Shown piece by piece: positions 1 through 11,875 of a stretch of DNA of 64,000 nucleotides. Made by a program: the position numbers and the translations under genes. This DNA is from Adineta ricciae (lineage: Eukaryota; Rotifera; Eurotatoria; Adinetida; Adinetidae), in NCBI GenBank assembly GCA_905250025.1, contig CAJNOJ010000002.1:868001-932000 (forward strand), in the 5' to 3' direction. Below the pieces are notes generated by a model that worked only from the letters and a program-made list of their open reading frames with translations, was not told where the DNA came from and did no database searches. Every line of letters begins with the position of its first letter. The stretch's first letter is position 1.

Positions 1-2
1 TG

Positions 3-2478
3 CAACAAGAACTTCGTGTTGGTGCGAACCAACCGCCGCCTTTAACGCGTGAAGAAATTGAAGAATTAAGTCAGAAGAAAGAATTATCAAAGAAAGAAGT
101 TAGAAAACTATTACAATGTTATTTTCCTGAAATAAAAGATGTGAAATACTTTCAACTCCATAGATACCATTCATGTTGTTATAATCCCAAACATTTAAAT
201 CTATGTAAAAATCATATCACTGCATTACAAAACGAACGGGAACAACATCCGGGTCACTATCATGGAAATGAAGGAGATAGTGATAATAGTACTGATCCTA
301 ATAAACAGAATAGAGTTAGTTTTGTTCGGTAATCTATATTGAATTTGGATATGTATGTGAGATCTACTACTTTTTTTCGGTGTAGAATTAAAATTGAACC
401 CACAAAAGGTATACCAACGAGATTTCTTGGTCCAGCAGCTTTACCCGAACCGTTAGCTGATATGTTACTGAAACAAGTATGGAAATTCTTCATCTACACG
501 ATAAATTATTTCATCCGCATTTTTGTTCTAGGTGAGCCGTTTTGAAAAAAAGAAGAGATCCCAATCTGTTAGTTCCAATCACAAAAATGACAGTGGCTTT
601 GATGTATATGAAGATACTTATAATTATGATAGTGATAACAACCACGTCTCTATAAAACCATCGAAATCAGATGGCACGACAAAGCAAAATAGTACAAAAC
701 GAAAGAAAACCAAACTGAAACATTGGGAAATCTTAGCACTACAACAATCAAATGTCCAAACATGTAACTGTCGACATCATGTATCACGTGTCGAAGGAGA
801 TCAATTAGTCTATGATTGGTGTCGGTGTAGAGACCATAATCACAAGAATTTAATGGACAGACGACAGTCGATAAGTGCCACTGGAGAACCTTCACCACGC
901 GAAGTTCGTCTCAAACTTGATCAAGTTGCTTATGATTGGTGCAAGTGTTCGACTCATCGACATGGAAAAACAAGTGATCGACGCAAATCAGTTACACTAC
1001 CATCCTTATCTCAACGTGAAACACACTCTGTCAATGATCACGAATCGTTACATCAGTGTGATTGTCAAGATCCTCAATATAAAGTTAAAGTTAAAGTACA
1101 TCAACATAAAATGACATCACCTCCGTCACAAGGTGAAAAAAATCAAACATTATTGACGGCTGAACAACATACCGAGCCAATACGTTCAAGTCCGAAGTTT
1201 CAGCAAGGAAAACAGAGAGGTCGTGCAAGACAACGTGGAGAAAATAAATATACAAATGTAACTGTTACACAGCGTAATGAATCCGTTCAAGTTACTCCAC
1301 CACCGGCAGTCACTCGTGTGGTTCAGCGAGGACGTCGCGATGAATCAAAACATACTGCGTCATCTATTTCGCAACGTGACGAATCTATTCAGTCATCCCC
1401 AATACAATCTCGATCGTATCAAAAACGACGGGGGACACTGACGAGAACTGTTGCAGTGGATGCCAGAGAACCTTCATCAACTGAACTTGCTCTTGCCTAT
1501 GATCCATCAGCTGTTGACTATGAAGTTATTCAAGAAGCTATATATTATCGAACGTCTTCCGGACGATTGGTAAATTGATCCTATCAGATAGTGTAGAGTC
1601 GATTTGTGATCATTTTTCTCTCTAGATCAAACCCGAAATAACCAGTTCTTTTACGTACGACGACGCACTTGCTGCTGTTACTCGTAATCAACGTGCTCCA
1701 CATTCAAACAGAGAACAAATCTATTATACCACGAAAAATGGGTACATGCCTGAAGAAGAAATACCGCGTCGGCGACGAAGTTCGTCTTTCTCGCCATTTC
1801 CTTTTCCAGCTCTCTTCTCTTTCTGATTATTCAATGTAGATGTCGACCGCCCCATGTCCAGATCACTTGTTCTCTCTAATCCAGGTTCAGTTTATCGAGG
1901 TCAAGCATATGCAGATCCAGAATACACACCAGCACAAAACGGTGGTCCAAATGGCATTCCTGTACTAAAACTACCAACTATACAATCATCAGGAAGACAG
2001 TCACATTACGATAATTCAAATGAACATCAACCAGCTGAATTTACACTAGCGAAATTTTCAAATGCTGATGGCGAAACACTCCCTTCACAACGTACAACAG
2101 GAGCAAACTCAACAGGAGGTTGGAAAACTGTTCAAATGTCCATGCAACAGGTTGAATTGCTACACAGAAAAGTCGTATCTACTTTGGCTGTCTTTAGAGT
2201 ACTAAACCAACATTTATTAATAATGATCCGACGCCTAATTTCGAACAGCGTTCAAGTGTGGTTGCTAATCGTCGATGGTTCGACCAACCGCTTGGAGATC
2301 AAAATTTGGGCACTGTACATGACAATGAATATGGTGTAATTGCCGCTCCATCTTCGGACGTCAATCACAGTAAATCTCAAAGTGTAACTAACAAAACGGT
2401 AAATAGAATGGAATTAGATTTGTTATCATTGATTTTTTACTTTTCTAGAAAAAGGAAAACAACTGCACAATATCATAA
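3..2478 (+). CDS. Cys/His-rich basic protein of unknown function (5' partial)
   Basis: I do not recognise this protein. The 5' end lies outside the window. Phase-consistent exons: 3-314, 532-1569, 1626-1779, 1840-2150, 2198-2398, 2449-2478 (stop TAA). The long second exon is rich in Arg, Lys, Ser and Gln. It carries two copies of a motif of the form YDWC(R/K)C followed by His-rich residues and a (D)RR(Q/K)S tail, plus extra CxC pairs (CNC, CDC), so metal binding is conceivable. Around the exon 2/3 junction a second repeat appears: IYYRTSSGRL and IYYTTKNGYM, each preceded by an acidic helix-like stretch. Donors GTTAGT (exon 1) and GTTCGT (exon 3) are non-canonical but keep frame. If intron 3 is not spliced, translation would stop at 1826. 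Gene reality is well supported; function is unknown. Confidence 0.6.
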
Positions 2479-2588
2479 TTATAAAAATATTTTTTTTTCT
2501 TTTTTTTCTGTCTCTCTTATTGAAATTCATATATAAAAATTAAAAAAAAGATCTAATTGAAAACATTCGTTTGTTCACCATCGATGAT

Positions 2589-3929
2589 TCATCTAGGAAC
2601 AAGAGCAATTAATGTTGTATTCGTTCGAGGTTGTTCTGTTGCTTGTGCCCAGATAAGTTCTTTCACAGACTGACGAAATTGCGTTCCGAATAGGAATAAA
2701 AAGAATGATATCGTGTGATTAAAATACATTGCTAGATATGCTAGCGCGAGACCATGATAATAATATTTATGTTGATTAAATTTGTATTCGAATTGTTCTA
2801 AAAATGATACTGGAACAGAGAAGATTAAAAATAATATTGACATGAGTACAACTGAACATGTTATACGATAATTATGAGATAGTGCTATTGTTGACGATGT
2901 TAACGCCATGCGTCTTGTGCGTTGTTGTTTTAGATAAATTATTAAGCGTATATTACAAATTGTAATAATGAAAAATGGTAAATACGAATAGATAAAGGCA
3001 TCAAACCAAAGATAAATGAGCCAATAACGACGGCAGTGTTCATTATGTCCAATGGATTGACAACTGATTAACTTGTTGTTTTTCTTTCGTTGATAACCAG
3101 TACAATAGAAGAAATGTGAGTCCAAAAGGATTAAAACTAACGTAACTAGACATGTGATCCACAACATTTTACTTTGTTTAGCACGTGTTCGAAACAACGT
3201 GTGATGTTCCGCTGGAATTAACTGTGTTTTTCGAAAGGTAGTCATCGTTGTTTTGAACGGAGGTAACATTGATAAAGTTTTCCTCGCACGATCCAAGGTC
3301 ATCAAGGCTAATAAACATGATGACAATTGTAAAAGGAAATACGTTGTAAATCGATGAGCACGACAGATGAATAAGGATGTAGAACGTACATCGAAACCTG
3401 TTAATGCCAAGATTAATAGTCGAAGTGCACCGGTGTATAAAATCGCCAGATCGACCAGAGCAATAAAGAAGAAGAAGACATATGTCGAGTTGTTTTTGCG
3501 AAATCGTTGAGCGTAAAGACATTTCAAACTCATTATCGATCCACATGTACCAATCAAAATTAAACCTGGGAAAAACACTCGATAGATTAAATTGATCGTT
3601 GGCGATGTTAAGATAATTGCCTGATCATCATCCAATGTTGGAACTTCGGGTAATATTTCACTAGAAATATTGCGTAACATGAATGTTAGCGATGGATATA
3701 GGGGATAAAATCTGCCAGTCGCCATCGATGGCATTTTCGTTGAATTAATGATAAACGGCGCTGTCGTCGATATCGATGTGTATTTGAAAAAATAGTTTAC
3801 AGCGAATAATATCGTAGAAAAGCAGAAGAATACATAAAGAGATATATATGTGCATAGAATGAGTGAATGAAGAACATGGATAAACGAAACAGTTTGTTGT
3901 TTTTTTCGTTTCTGTACATATTTTTCCAA
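2589..3929 (-). CDS. Rhodopsin-like (class A) GPCR, orphan, intronless
   Basis: A 446-residue intronless reading frame with seven hydrophobic segments after a long N-terminal region. An extra hydrophobic stretch near residues 20-50 may be a signal anchor. Class A hallmarks: a Cys at the start of TM3 (FICRAH), a Cys in extracellular loop 2 (CQSIGHNEHC), and a TM3 end of LDRARK, where the usual DRY is DRA. The C-terminal TM7 has N-H-T-I-S-F-F in place of NPxxY. The overall look is that of FMRFamide/peptide-receptor-like orphan GPCRs, which are abundant and often intronless in bdelloid rotifers. The ligand cannot be inferred. The receptor should act at the plasma membrane. The start is the first ATG of the frame; a later in-frame Met is possible. 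Confidence 0.8.
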   Translation of the reverse strand: MEKYVQKRKKQQTVSFIHVLHSLILCTYISLYVFFCFSTILFAVNYFFKYTSISTTAPFIINSTKMPSMATGRFYPLYPSLTFMLRNISSEILPEVPTLDDDQAIILTSPTINLIYRVFFPGLILIGTCGSIMSLKCLYAQRFRKNNSTYVFFFFIALVDLAILYTGALRLLILALTGFDVRSTSLFICRAHRFTTYFLLQLSSCLLALMTLDRARKTLSMLPPFKTTMTTFRKTQLIPAEHHTLFRTRAKQSKMLWITCLVTLVLILLDSHFFYCTGYQRKKNNKLISCQSIGHNEHCRRYWLIYLWFDAFIYSYLPFFIITICNIRLIIYLKQQRTRRMALTSSTIALSHNYRITCSVVLMSILFLIFSVPVSFLEQFEYKFNQHKYYYHGLALAYLAMYFNHTISFFLFLFGTQFRQSVKELIWAQATEQPRTNTTLIALVPR

Positions 3930-6194
3930 ATGAAAAGTGATGTCATCGACGCTTCGATGGAAATCGTTTCAATTCATTAGATCTTCTTCTTCTTTCAGAA
4001 CGAAAGAATTTGTAAGACGATTAAACTAATCCAACAGTGAAACTAAAACATCCTTAATGACATGTTTTGTAAGCAGATTATCATGTATTTCTTTTCTTTT
4101 GCTTCGAATTGAAGTATTTCGCAAATTCTTTCCTTTTTCTTTCTCGTGCAAAGCAAGCAGACAATGCGGACTTATTTGCTAATAAATATTACCAAGCAGC
4201 AGCTGAGACTTGTGCATTATTAATCAGAAATCTTCGTCGATAATGCCCTGAGGAATATGTCTATTATTGGTGTTCTAATTGAAGATATCTCTTGAAGAGA
4301 TTTTATTTGAATTTCGATTAACTAGCTCGAGCAACGGAAGATGAACTGAAATACAATTGTTCCGACCGGTTTTGACGACGAGAGAAAAAAGCATTTTTAG
4401 GACAAAGAATTCTAAATTGACACCTTGCACCGGATACACCTGATCTCATTTCCGGTTTTACATAAATATGTGAATAGTCGTGCGTGTGTTTTGTTTCTCT
4501 GCTTCGATTGATGAGATTTGCGTCATTTATCTTGTATTCAATGGCGTTCATTGTACTCAATAATCGATATTCTGTAATGAATTTGCATGTTTATCAAGTC
4601 TCTGTCTTCGGTTTTTTCTTTTCTCTCGAGAATAAATATGTTCGGAGATTTAACTGTTAGAAAAAGAGGGAAAAGAAAAAAAAACTGCGACTTGCTTTGC
4701 TAAACGTATTTGAATAGGACGCTTTCCTTCCTTCTTTTTTCTCGATTTCATCAGCAGGACATCTCTTGTTTTAAGCGTTGCGACATTCCGAAAGTTTATT
4801 AAGTGAATTTTCAATTAATAGAATCAGTAGAAACGATCTACTTGAGTAGCAAAGAAGAAAAAAGACTAATTAAAACTTTTCTCTTCGAGATTAAATCAAA
4901 ACCGAGCGACTTTTCTTGTCTTTGCCAGCAAAAAACATCGGAATCGACACGTTTGTTTGCATGATTGATATATTCAATAAGCGTTAAGTAAGGAAGAAAC
5001 TGTCTTATATGCTAAAATATTAATTTAATCTTTCTTCATCGACGTCGCTTATGACATGATTTCCTTGTTGTTAGTTTTTCTTCTTACTCAACATTTACTT
5101 CGAACAAATAGGATGGTGATTTTCTTCCTTCTTTTAAACTTTCCTTTTGCAATACATGTTCGCTTCCGATTTGTCAATTAAATAAATACTATCCGATCAA
5201 AGACAATGTATTTGTTCTTAGTGAAAAAGAACTCTCTTTTCATCATAAATAGGACTTTCTTTTTCTTTCAATTGATGACAAGTGACATCCGTCAAAATCA
5301 GTTCCTTAGAAGCGTAAATGCGTGTCGTCTGTCACTTCACATGTGAATAGAGGACGAGTTGAATAGTTCTTGTCTATCATCTTGTACGATGTCAACAACG
5401 AGAAAAAGTGATGTTTATTAAAAGAATCTGACGCGATTTCCATTCTTCTTAGCGCGATGTTCGAAACGTATTGCTTTGCTTATTCGAGTAATAATGATGT
5501 TCATCAGTGAGAAGAAAATACGATAGAAGAAAGCTAAGAGTATGATCTTGTTCCATTTCATCCCTTTTGGCGTTACTCAAAATAATGAACTGTTGTCATA
5601 TAAAAGAAGAAAGAGAAAGAAAAAGAGAAAAAAAAAGAATCGAGAAACGGAGATGATTCGACGTCATATAGAGCGAGCTTTCCTGCATTCTAACAACATA
5701 TTATAATAGAAAACGACGTTACATTCTATTGCATGTTGTCATCGTTTCTTTTAGGGAAACGTTCTTTGTTTTCTTCGTATTTCATAGTTGCTAGTGACTG
5801 TCGTCTCTTATCGTTGAACTGAATCGAGAAAGCAAAGAAGAAGAAGAAGAAGAAGAAGACGAAGAAGAAAAGAAAGATCTTCTTTTCTAGTTTGCGCATT
5901 GCATGTATGAGATAAACGACAAAAGCTGAACGAGTTACAATTAACATCATGCTATCGTCAACTATCGCAGTTGTAATTGTTAGTAAGAGTGCAACTCTCG
6001 AGCGAGTTGCATTCAAGTCATTTCTTCGACTTGTTCTTTAATGTATTTAGTGCTTCTTTCTTCTTCTTTATCTTTTTTTTTCATCTTCTTTGTTCATATA
6101 ATCGCAAGTTAAATAAGTAATTAGATGAAATCGGCGATGAACTGATATCGAACATTTGATTTGCCTTGAAGATACTGATTTTCAACGAAATATC
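3930..6194. other. Intergenic, no gene recognised
   Basis: About 2.3 kb between the receptor and MFSD6. Short open frames here are low-complexity. A (AAG)n tract at about 5836-5870 creates the longest of them on the minus strand. A 30-codon exon-like piece on the plus strand near 4149-4242 is described in the findings. Confidence 0.6.
5836..5870. repeat. (AAG)n microsatellite
   Basis: A trinucleotide purine tract with one interruption (gacgaag). It has no coding role. Confidence 0.85.
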
Positions 6195-9100
6195 ATGGAT
6201 ACGACTGGATATTATCAGAACATGCGTGATCCTTATCGACAACAGCAAGACCACGATCAGACTGAATTGTATGAATACGATAATGAACGAAGCTCGGCAG
6301 CTTCACGTCTTGGAAATCTGTTCGGTACGAAGATATTGCACAATCCACCGAAAATCTTACGCAATGCACCGAACTTGATCGATTCTCTCCCAGCCAATGT
6401 GAATCGAACATTATTGTACGCAAAACTATTTTATTTCTGGTACTTTGCTGCATTCGGTTCACTTTTCCCATTGCTTTCAATCTATTTCAAACAAATGGGC
6501 ATGGGTCCATCCTATTGTGGTATTCTCATGGGTTTTCGGTAAATAGAAAATTTCAATTGAGCATATGATTTTGTTTTTGAAGAATGCTGCCGATAGAGAG
6601 AGAGAAAGAGAAAGAGAAAGAGAACGGAACAGAAAAGAGTCTTGTCTAATGTAAAGTACTTTTTTATGTAATTACACTGTCTCAATCTCCTTCTCTTTTA
6701 CAGTAAATAGCACTTGAAACATCTACTCAGTTAAAAAGAATTGCTCATAAAGTTCAGATACTTACACGTTAATTAGAATTCTTTCACTAAGTGACTCTCT
6801 GAAAGTCGTTTCCAGTGAAATATGAAAATTCCATCCTATCGGAAATTTTATTTTCGTCGAAAAACTGATTAGCATTGACTCATCTCTTCGGCAGGCCGTT
6901 TGTGGAGTTCTTCTCGGCACCATTTTGGAGCGTCGTGTCGACACGCTTTCGACAAGCAAAAAATATCCTTCTCATGGCACTTCTATCGTGGATTGTATTC
7001 ACTGTTGCCATCGGTCTCATCAAACCTCCGCCACATTCATGTTGGCGAGAAATGAATGCTACACATCAAGGCATCGAACGTGTAGGATATGCAACAACTA
7101 CACAGAAATATCTGACGAAACATCAAATGAAAAGACAAGTTGTAACGACGCCCATGATTTCATTGAAAAATATTGAGAAAACAAACGATTTAATTGAACA
7201 AGGAAAAGAGTTGGTTTTAAATCAAACGAACCCACTTGTTAAGAATGTTCTCAGCTCAACTCTGAATCGTGTGACTAATACAACTAAGTCATCATCCCGC
7301 CGACGCAAAACAACGACGACCACAACTGCTGCTACAACTGTAACGAAAAAACCGACAACTAAAGCGCCAATTGATAATGACGACGAGGAGGATGACGATG
7401 TGGAAAGTGGTGAAGAAGACGATGCAATTAATGAAGGTCGTAAACCAACAGCACGGCGAACAACAACAACAACCACCTCCAAACCTAAATCCAAATCCAA
7501 ATCTGATAAAAAACCAGTTGGTTCAAGTAATCTATTACACGTCAATACGCCACAAAAGACCATGGGAAACCCTATTGAAATCACCCTAACCAATCTTTCA
7601 CTTGTCAAGCCACTTGCATCGCCTGTTCTATACGACCAAAAGGATGTGCGCAACGTCTTCATGGTTTTCTTATTACTCATCATAATTGGCGAATTCTTCA
7701 GCGCACCGGCTATTACATTAGCGGTAGGAAGTCATTCCCATCTTCGGACATAATGAAATTTTCTTTTGTTTAGGATGCCTGCACTTTGACTCATCTGGGA
7801 CAAGATACCGAGTTGTATGGACGGCAACGAATGTTTGGAAGTTTAGGATGGGGTCTAGCAATCTTCATCGTCGCTATGATACTCGGTAAGTTCAAAAGAG
7901 GAGTAGTACAAGAAAGAAAGTACCAAGCTTTTTTCTTTTTCTTTTGACAATGTTATTTAGATCAATCAAAATCATTGACATTTTACGCTTGTGGAACAAG
8001 TGGACCTCTTGAAAAAAATTACACCGTTTGTTTTGCTGCATTCAGTATTTGTATGACATTTGCATTAATCACGGCGACACGTTTCCAATTTTCATACGAA
8101 TCATCTGAAGAAGTACCATTAAACACACTGAATAAAGATTTGAAACGCTCAGTATATCCAACTTCGAGATTGAGTACAAACGAACGTAACATTCATAGTA
8201 TCATCAACGATGACCAACAAGTACATGTGAACATCAAACAATCCTATCAAGCATCGAGTGCAATGAAGCTAATGCAACTTATTCAAGTTTTTACGACATT
8301 GAAAAATGGAACGTTTTTATTCATTGCATGGTATACTTCAAAAAGAAAAATTAGAATGAACAAGGGTTCTTGTTTTTTATCTAGGTGGATGGGTTGTGGT
8401 GTTGGCCTGGTATTTACATTTTTATTTTGGCATTTACAAGATCTAGGCGGTTCGCCCACTCTCTTTGGTAATGAGAAATTAATCAAAGAAAATTCCTTGT
8501 CTCATTGAGCAAGCTCATTCGACTAGACTTCTGGAAGTTATTTTGAGACATGCTCGTTATTTTCTTCCACGTATAATAGCAGGAAATAATAGTAACAAAG
8601 AAAATTTCATCACGCACTCTTACAGGAACTAATCAAAATGATAAAACACAACGAAACGTTGAGAAAAAGAAAAATAATTCTTCATTGTATCATATTTCCT
8701 TCGATTGATTTTAGGTGTGGCTTCGGTAATTAATCACACGAGTGAACTATTCGCTTACTTCTTTCTCCACGAACTTATTCATCGGTTTGGTCATATTAAA
8801 ATTCTCTATTTGGGTTTACTAGGCAATTTTGTTCGCTTTGTTTATATATCTATCATTACAAATCCATGGTGGGTGCTACCATTTGAATTTATTCAAGGTA
8901 AAGATATTTACATGCATTTAAAGGAAGAGGAAAAATCATATTTGTTAAGGATTGACTCATGCTGCTGTTTGGGCGACGGCATGTTCGTACTTGTCTCAAG
9001 CTGCACCGGAAAGTTTACGTTTATCATGTCAAGGAGTTTTGCAAGGTTTTCATTTTGGCTTTGGAAGAGGATGTGGTGCATTGTTCGGCGGCTTTTTCGC

Positions 9101-9576
9101 ATCCTATTTCGGTACTGATATCACATTTCGTGCATATGGTTTTATTTGTTTGATATTCATGGGTCTATTCATTTATCTCAATCAACGTTTTCAACAACAA
9201 GCTCCTAGTGACTATGGACAAAGTTTAAATGTAGATGATCCACATCAATTTATGGGCAATTCCCCACTTCTCGCCCCACATGGTGCACCAACCAATCCAA
9301 AATGGCAAACAAAATTTTCCTCAGGTAACTCATTCTCGCTTGACCGCCCCGCCGCCTCCAACGTTTCATTGCATTGCTATTGTATTCGTACAGGTTTGAC
9401 AGCTGGTATAAAAAAAGAACAATCACCTTCCACAGCGATATCACAGGTAAACCGGGAAGTCGTTTTCTCATTCGATCACATCGTAAAATTTGAAATCTTT
9501 TCTCTCTGTTCATCTCTAGCTTGATAATCCAACAACGACAGGATCTAATTGTAAAGATTATCATTATGGTTATTGA
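6195..9576 (+). CDS. MFSD6: Major facilitator superfamily domain-containing protein 6 (MFSD6-like)
   Basis: Nine exons join in frame to 801 residues: 6195-6538, 6895-7723, 7774-7885, 7961-8330, 8385-8467, 8715-8897, 8950-9324, 9394-9446, 9520-9576. MFSD6 signatures run in order: AKLFYFWYFAAFGSLFPLL, RPFVEFFSAPFWSVV, DACTLTHLGQDTELYGRQR, GSLGWGLAIF, FLFWHLQDLGGSPTLFG, INHTSELFAYF, and GVLQGFHFGFGRGCGALFGG. It is a 12-TM membrane protein of the MFS-1-like family with no settled substrate. Between TM2 and TM3 exon 2 carries a long luminal/extracellular insert of Thr/Lys-rich and acidic low complexity (about 7260-7530). I chose the ATG at 6195; the frame is open further upstream but without an ATG. 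Intron 1 holds a purine tract at 6595-6624. A candidate poly(A) signal lies at 9858. Confidence 0.9.
6595..6624 (+). repeat. (GA)/(GAAA) purine tract in MFSD6 intron 1
   Basis: Alternating GAGA and AAAG units, entirely within the first intron. Confidence 0.8.
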
Positions 9577-10117
9577 CCACAGTAGATAACTCGGTGTTAG
9601 CTATTTTTATTTGAATTTCTTCTGTTTTCATTGAATATGTATGCATACATGTAGATTACTCTCCTTTTTGATTCGTGTTTTAATCCACTCAGTATAAAAT
9701 CAAGAATATATTTCTCTATTCCGTTAGTTCTTTGTTGTACAATATTCCTACACCCACTGGTTTGTTTTTTTTTTCTGTGTTTCAGTAAGTTTGACATGTG
9801 CGCTTTTGACAGTCTGTTAATTAATCGTTAACGTAAATCAAATGACAAGATTTTCACAATAAAGATTTATACGAAAGAAAACAGTGTGTTTACGTGATGA
9901 CCATATGACAACACACTAGATGTATTCAAAAAACTGAAGTAAATCAAGCGAGAAGAAAAAGGTAGCTTCTCTATTGAGCAAATATGTGTAAAAGTAATTC
10001 CACGTGCTTTTTTTCGTGGGAGAGAGAGAGAGAGACGTTAATTAGAGCGAAATGTATTTAAACGATAGACATCGAAAATATATACTATAAAAAAGTTAAC
10101 GACTTTGACCAGATACG
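9577..10117. other. Intergenic; holds the likely MFSD6 3' end
   Basis: AATAAA at 9858-9863, 282 nt after the MFSD6 stop, is the likely poly(A) signal. A short GA repeat lies near 10021-10036. No other gene is seen. Confidence 0.5.
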
Positions 10118-10351
10118 ATGGGTCTCTTCAATATCCGATTTTGGATTATCTGCATTCTATGTTTACTCGTGCTTTTCGATGAAAGCGAATCACTTCGAAT
10201 TCGTTCGCCGGTACTGAGAATATCATCAACGATTCGAAAGACAAGTTCATGCATTAAGAAAAAGGCTCCGGCTGATAATAGCAGAATGGATCTTTCCAGT
10301 GATGCATTAGCATTCGAAAACCAATCTTCCAAAATAATTGGCTCGGGATAA
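10118..10351 (+). CDS. Possible small secreted peptide (77 aa)
   Basis: A short intronless frame beginning MGLFNIRFWIICILCLLVLF, a convincing signal-peptide shape (short N region, about 13 hydrophobic residues, then DESES). The remaining ~50 residues are Arg/Ser/Lys-rich with a single Cys and a KKK run that could be cleaved. A TATA-like run (tatactataaaa) lies about 30 nt upstream of the ATG. No family is recognised. A longer opposite-strand frame covers the same bases but has no protein features, so I prefer the plus strand. Chance occurrence is quite possible. Confidence 0.35.
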   Translation: MGLFNIRFWIICILCLLVLFDESESLRIRSPVLRISSTIRKTSSCIKKKAPADNSRMDLSSDALAFENQSSKIIGSG

Positions 10352-11369
10352 CGTGATTTTGTCGCATAATTTATTTTTTTATTGACTAGTTTTGTGTAAT
10401 GAACGTGTGTTTTCAAAGAAACGATCTTTTCAGAAAAGAATATCTTCTCATCAATCAATTTGATTCGAAATTGAGATTGAAGAATGATGTGAATTGTCAT
10501 ACAAGAGATAGATAATCATAAATCTTCTTCTATCGCTCAAGAAACCAACAAGTTTGAAATAAAATACGTCTCTCTCTCGATGAGAAAAAGGAATCATTAC
10601 TCTTTTAAGTTCATTCTCCTTGTCGAATGAATTGCATTATAAAAAAATATCTCTCCGCGGATTCATTTTGTAAAAAGAACAAAATCTCGAAGGAACTCAT
10701 TTATTTTTCTGCTCAATTCTTCTAAGCAATAGGAGAAAAAAAAACCATGTTTTCTAAATATCAAGAATTGTTGTTTGTTTTCTCGGTCTTTATGATTATC
10801 ATATAGTTCTTCCGCTTCATTAACAAAATTCATCTAGGAAATGAAAGTGGGAGAAGAAAAATCAATTATGATAATTCGAGCTCATTGAAAAGTCATAAAA
10901 TTTGTTCCTCTTGATCTATCTACTAAAAATCATTGAACCGGAAGATCTTCATCGACCGACTTATTGTTCAGATTGAGCATCCGCTTTCAAAAGACATATA
11001 TGGATTGTACAACATTGGTCCATGAAACGACGTTCAATAAATCACATCAGATATACATCAGTTGCTTTGTCAATAACATTCCTTATGTTTTTCGAGTAGA
11101 ATCTATAAATAGCTGAGATATACGTAAAAAAGTGATTGATTCATATATGTGGGATGTATACACCTACCAACGACATCTACAATACGGTGAAAGATAATTT
11201 ATGGATTCTTCATTTTGGTTTTTACAGGCCAGATGAATCAATCAGTCATATCTGTAGCAGATAAAAAACACATTTGTCTGCCTGTCTGTACAAGTGCTTT
11301 ATCGATTTCAAGAGAATAAGAATTGATTGAGTCAATTGTTCCTTTGGTTTTAGATTTCAGAGCTAAAAA
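10352..11369. other. Intergenic / SmD3 upstream region
   Basis: No coding signal. Just before the SmD3 ATG is a pyrimidine-rich stretch ending in ttttagatttcag, a good splice acceptor at 11359-11360. It could be the 3' end of a 5'-UTR intron or a trans-splice site. Confidence 0.4.
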
Positions 11370-11875
11370 ATGTCGATTGGTGTTCCGATTAAAATTCTTC
11401 ATGAAGCTGAAGGACATGTGGTAACGATCGAATCTGTAACTTCAGAAGTCTATCGTGGTAAACTAATTGAAGCTGAAGACAATATGAATTGTCAATTGTC
11501 GAATGTTACTGTTACCTATCGAGATGGTCGACAAGCACAACTTGAATACATCTACGTTCGTGGATCGAAAATTCGATTTATGATTTTTCCTGATATGTTA
11601 AAAGTAAACATTCTTAACGATTTACTGGACATCTTTTTTTTTCTTTTGATTTCTTTTTAAAGAATGCACCAATGTTCAAAAATATGCGTGGTGTTAAAGG
11701 TGGTGCAGGCCGAGGTAAATCAGCTATTTTACGTGCGCAAATTGCTCGTGGACGAGGAGCACGTGGTCGACCACCTATGAATTCATTCGGTGGACAACCA
11801 GGCGGTCGTGGTGCTGGTCCACCAGGTTATGATCGTGGTGGTGTAGCTGGCGGACGTGGACGAGGTGATCGTTAG
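11370..11875 (+). CDS. SNRPD3: Small nuclear ribonucleoprotein Sm D3
   Basis: Two exons (11370-11603, 11663-11875) give 148 residues. The N-terminal half is a nearly invariant Sm fold: [31 protein letters not shown] (Sm1), then [19 protein letters not shown] (Sm2). The second exon starts NAPMFKNM and carries an RG/GR-rich tail, as expected for SmD3, where the arginines are methylated for SMN-dependent assembly. The protein is part of the heptameric Sm ring on U1, U2, U4 and U5 snRNAs. The tail is longer and more glycine-rich than in vertebrates (148 versus 126 residues). Confidence 0.97.

Noticed and set aside
5726-6016. A 96-codon minus-strand frame
   Set aside because: It is created by the (AAG)n tract read as poly-Phe and has no other protein-like feature.
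7222-7683. A 153-codon minus-strand frame
   Set aside because: It is antisense to the Thr/Asp-rich low-complexity insert of MFSD6 exon 2 and mirrors its repeats.
10096-10500. A 134-codon minus-strand frame
   Set aside because: No domain, signal or motif. The opposite strand has the signal-peptide frame.
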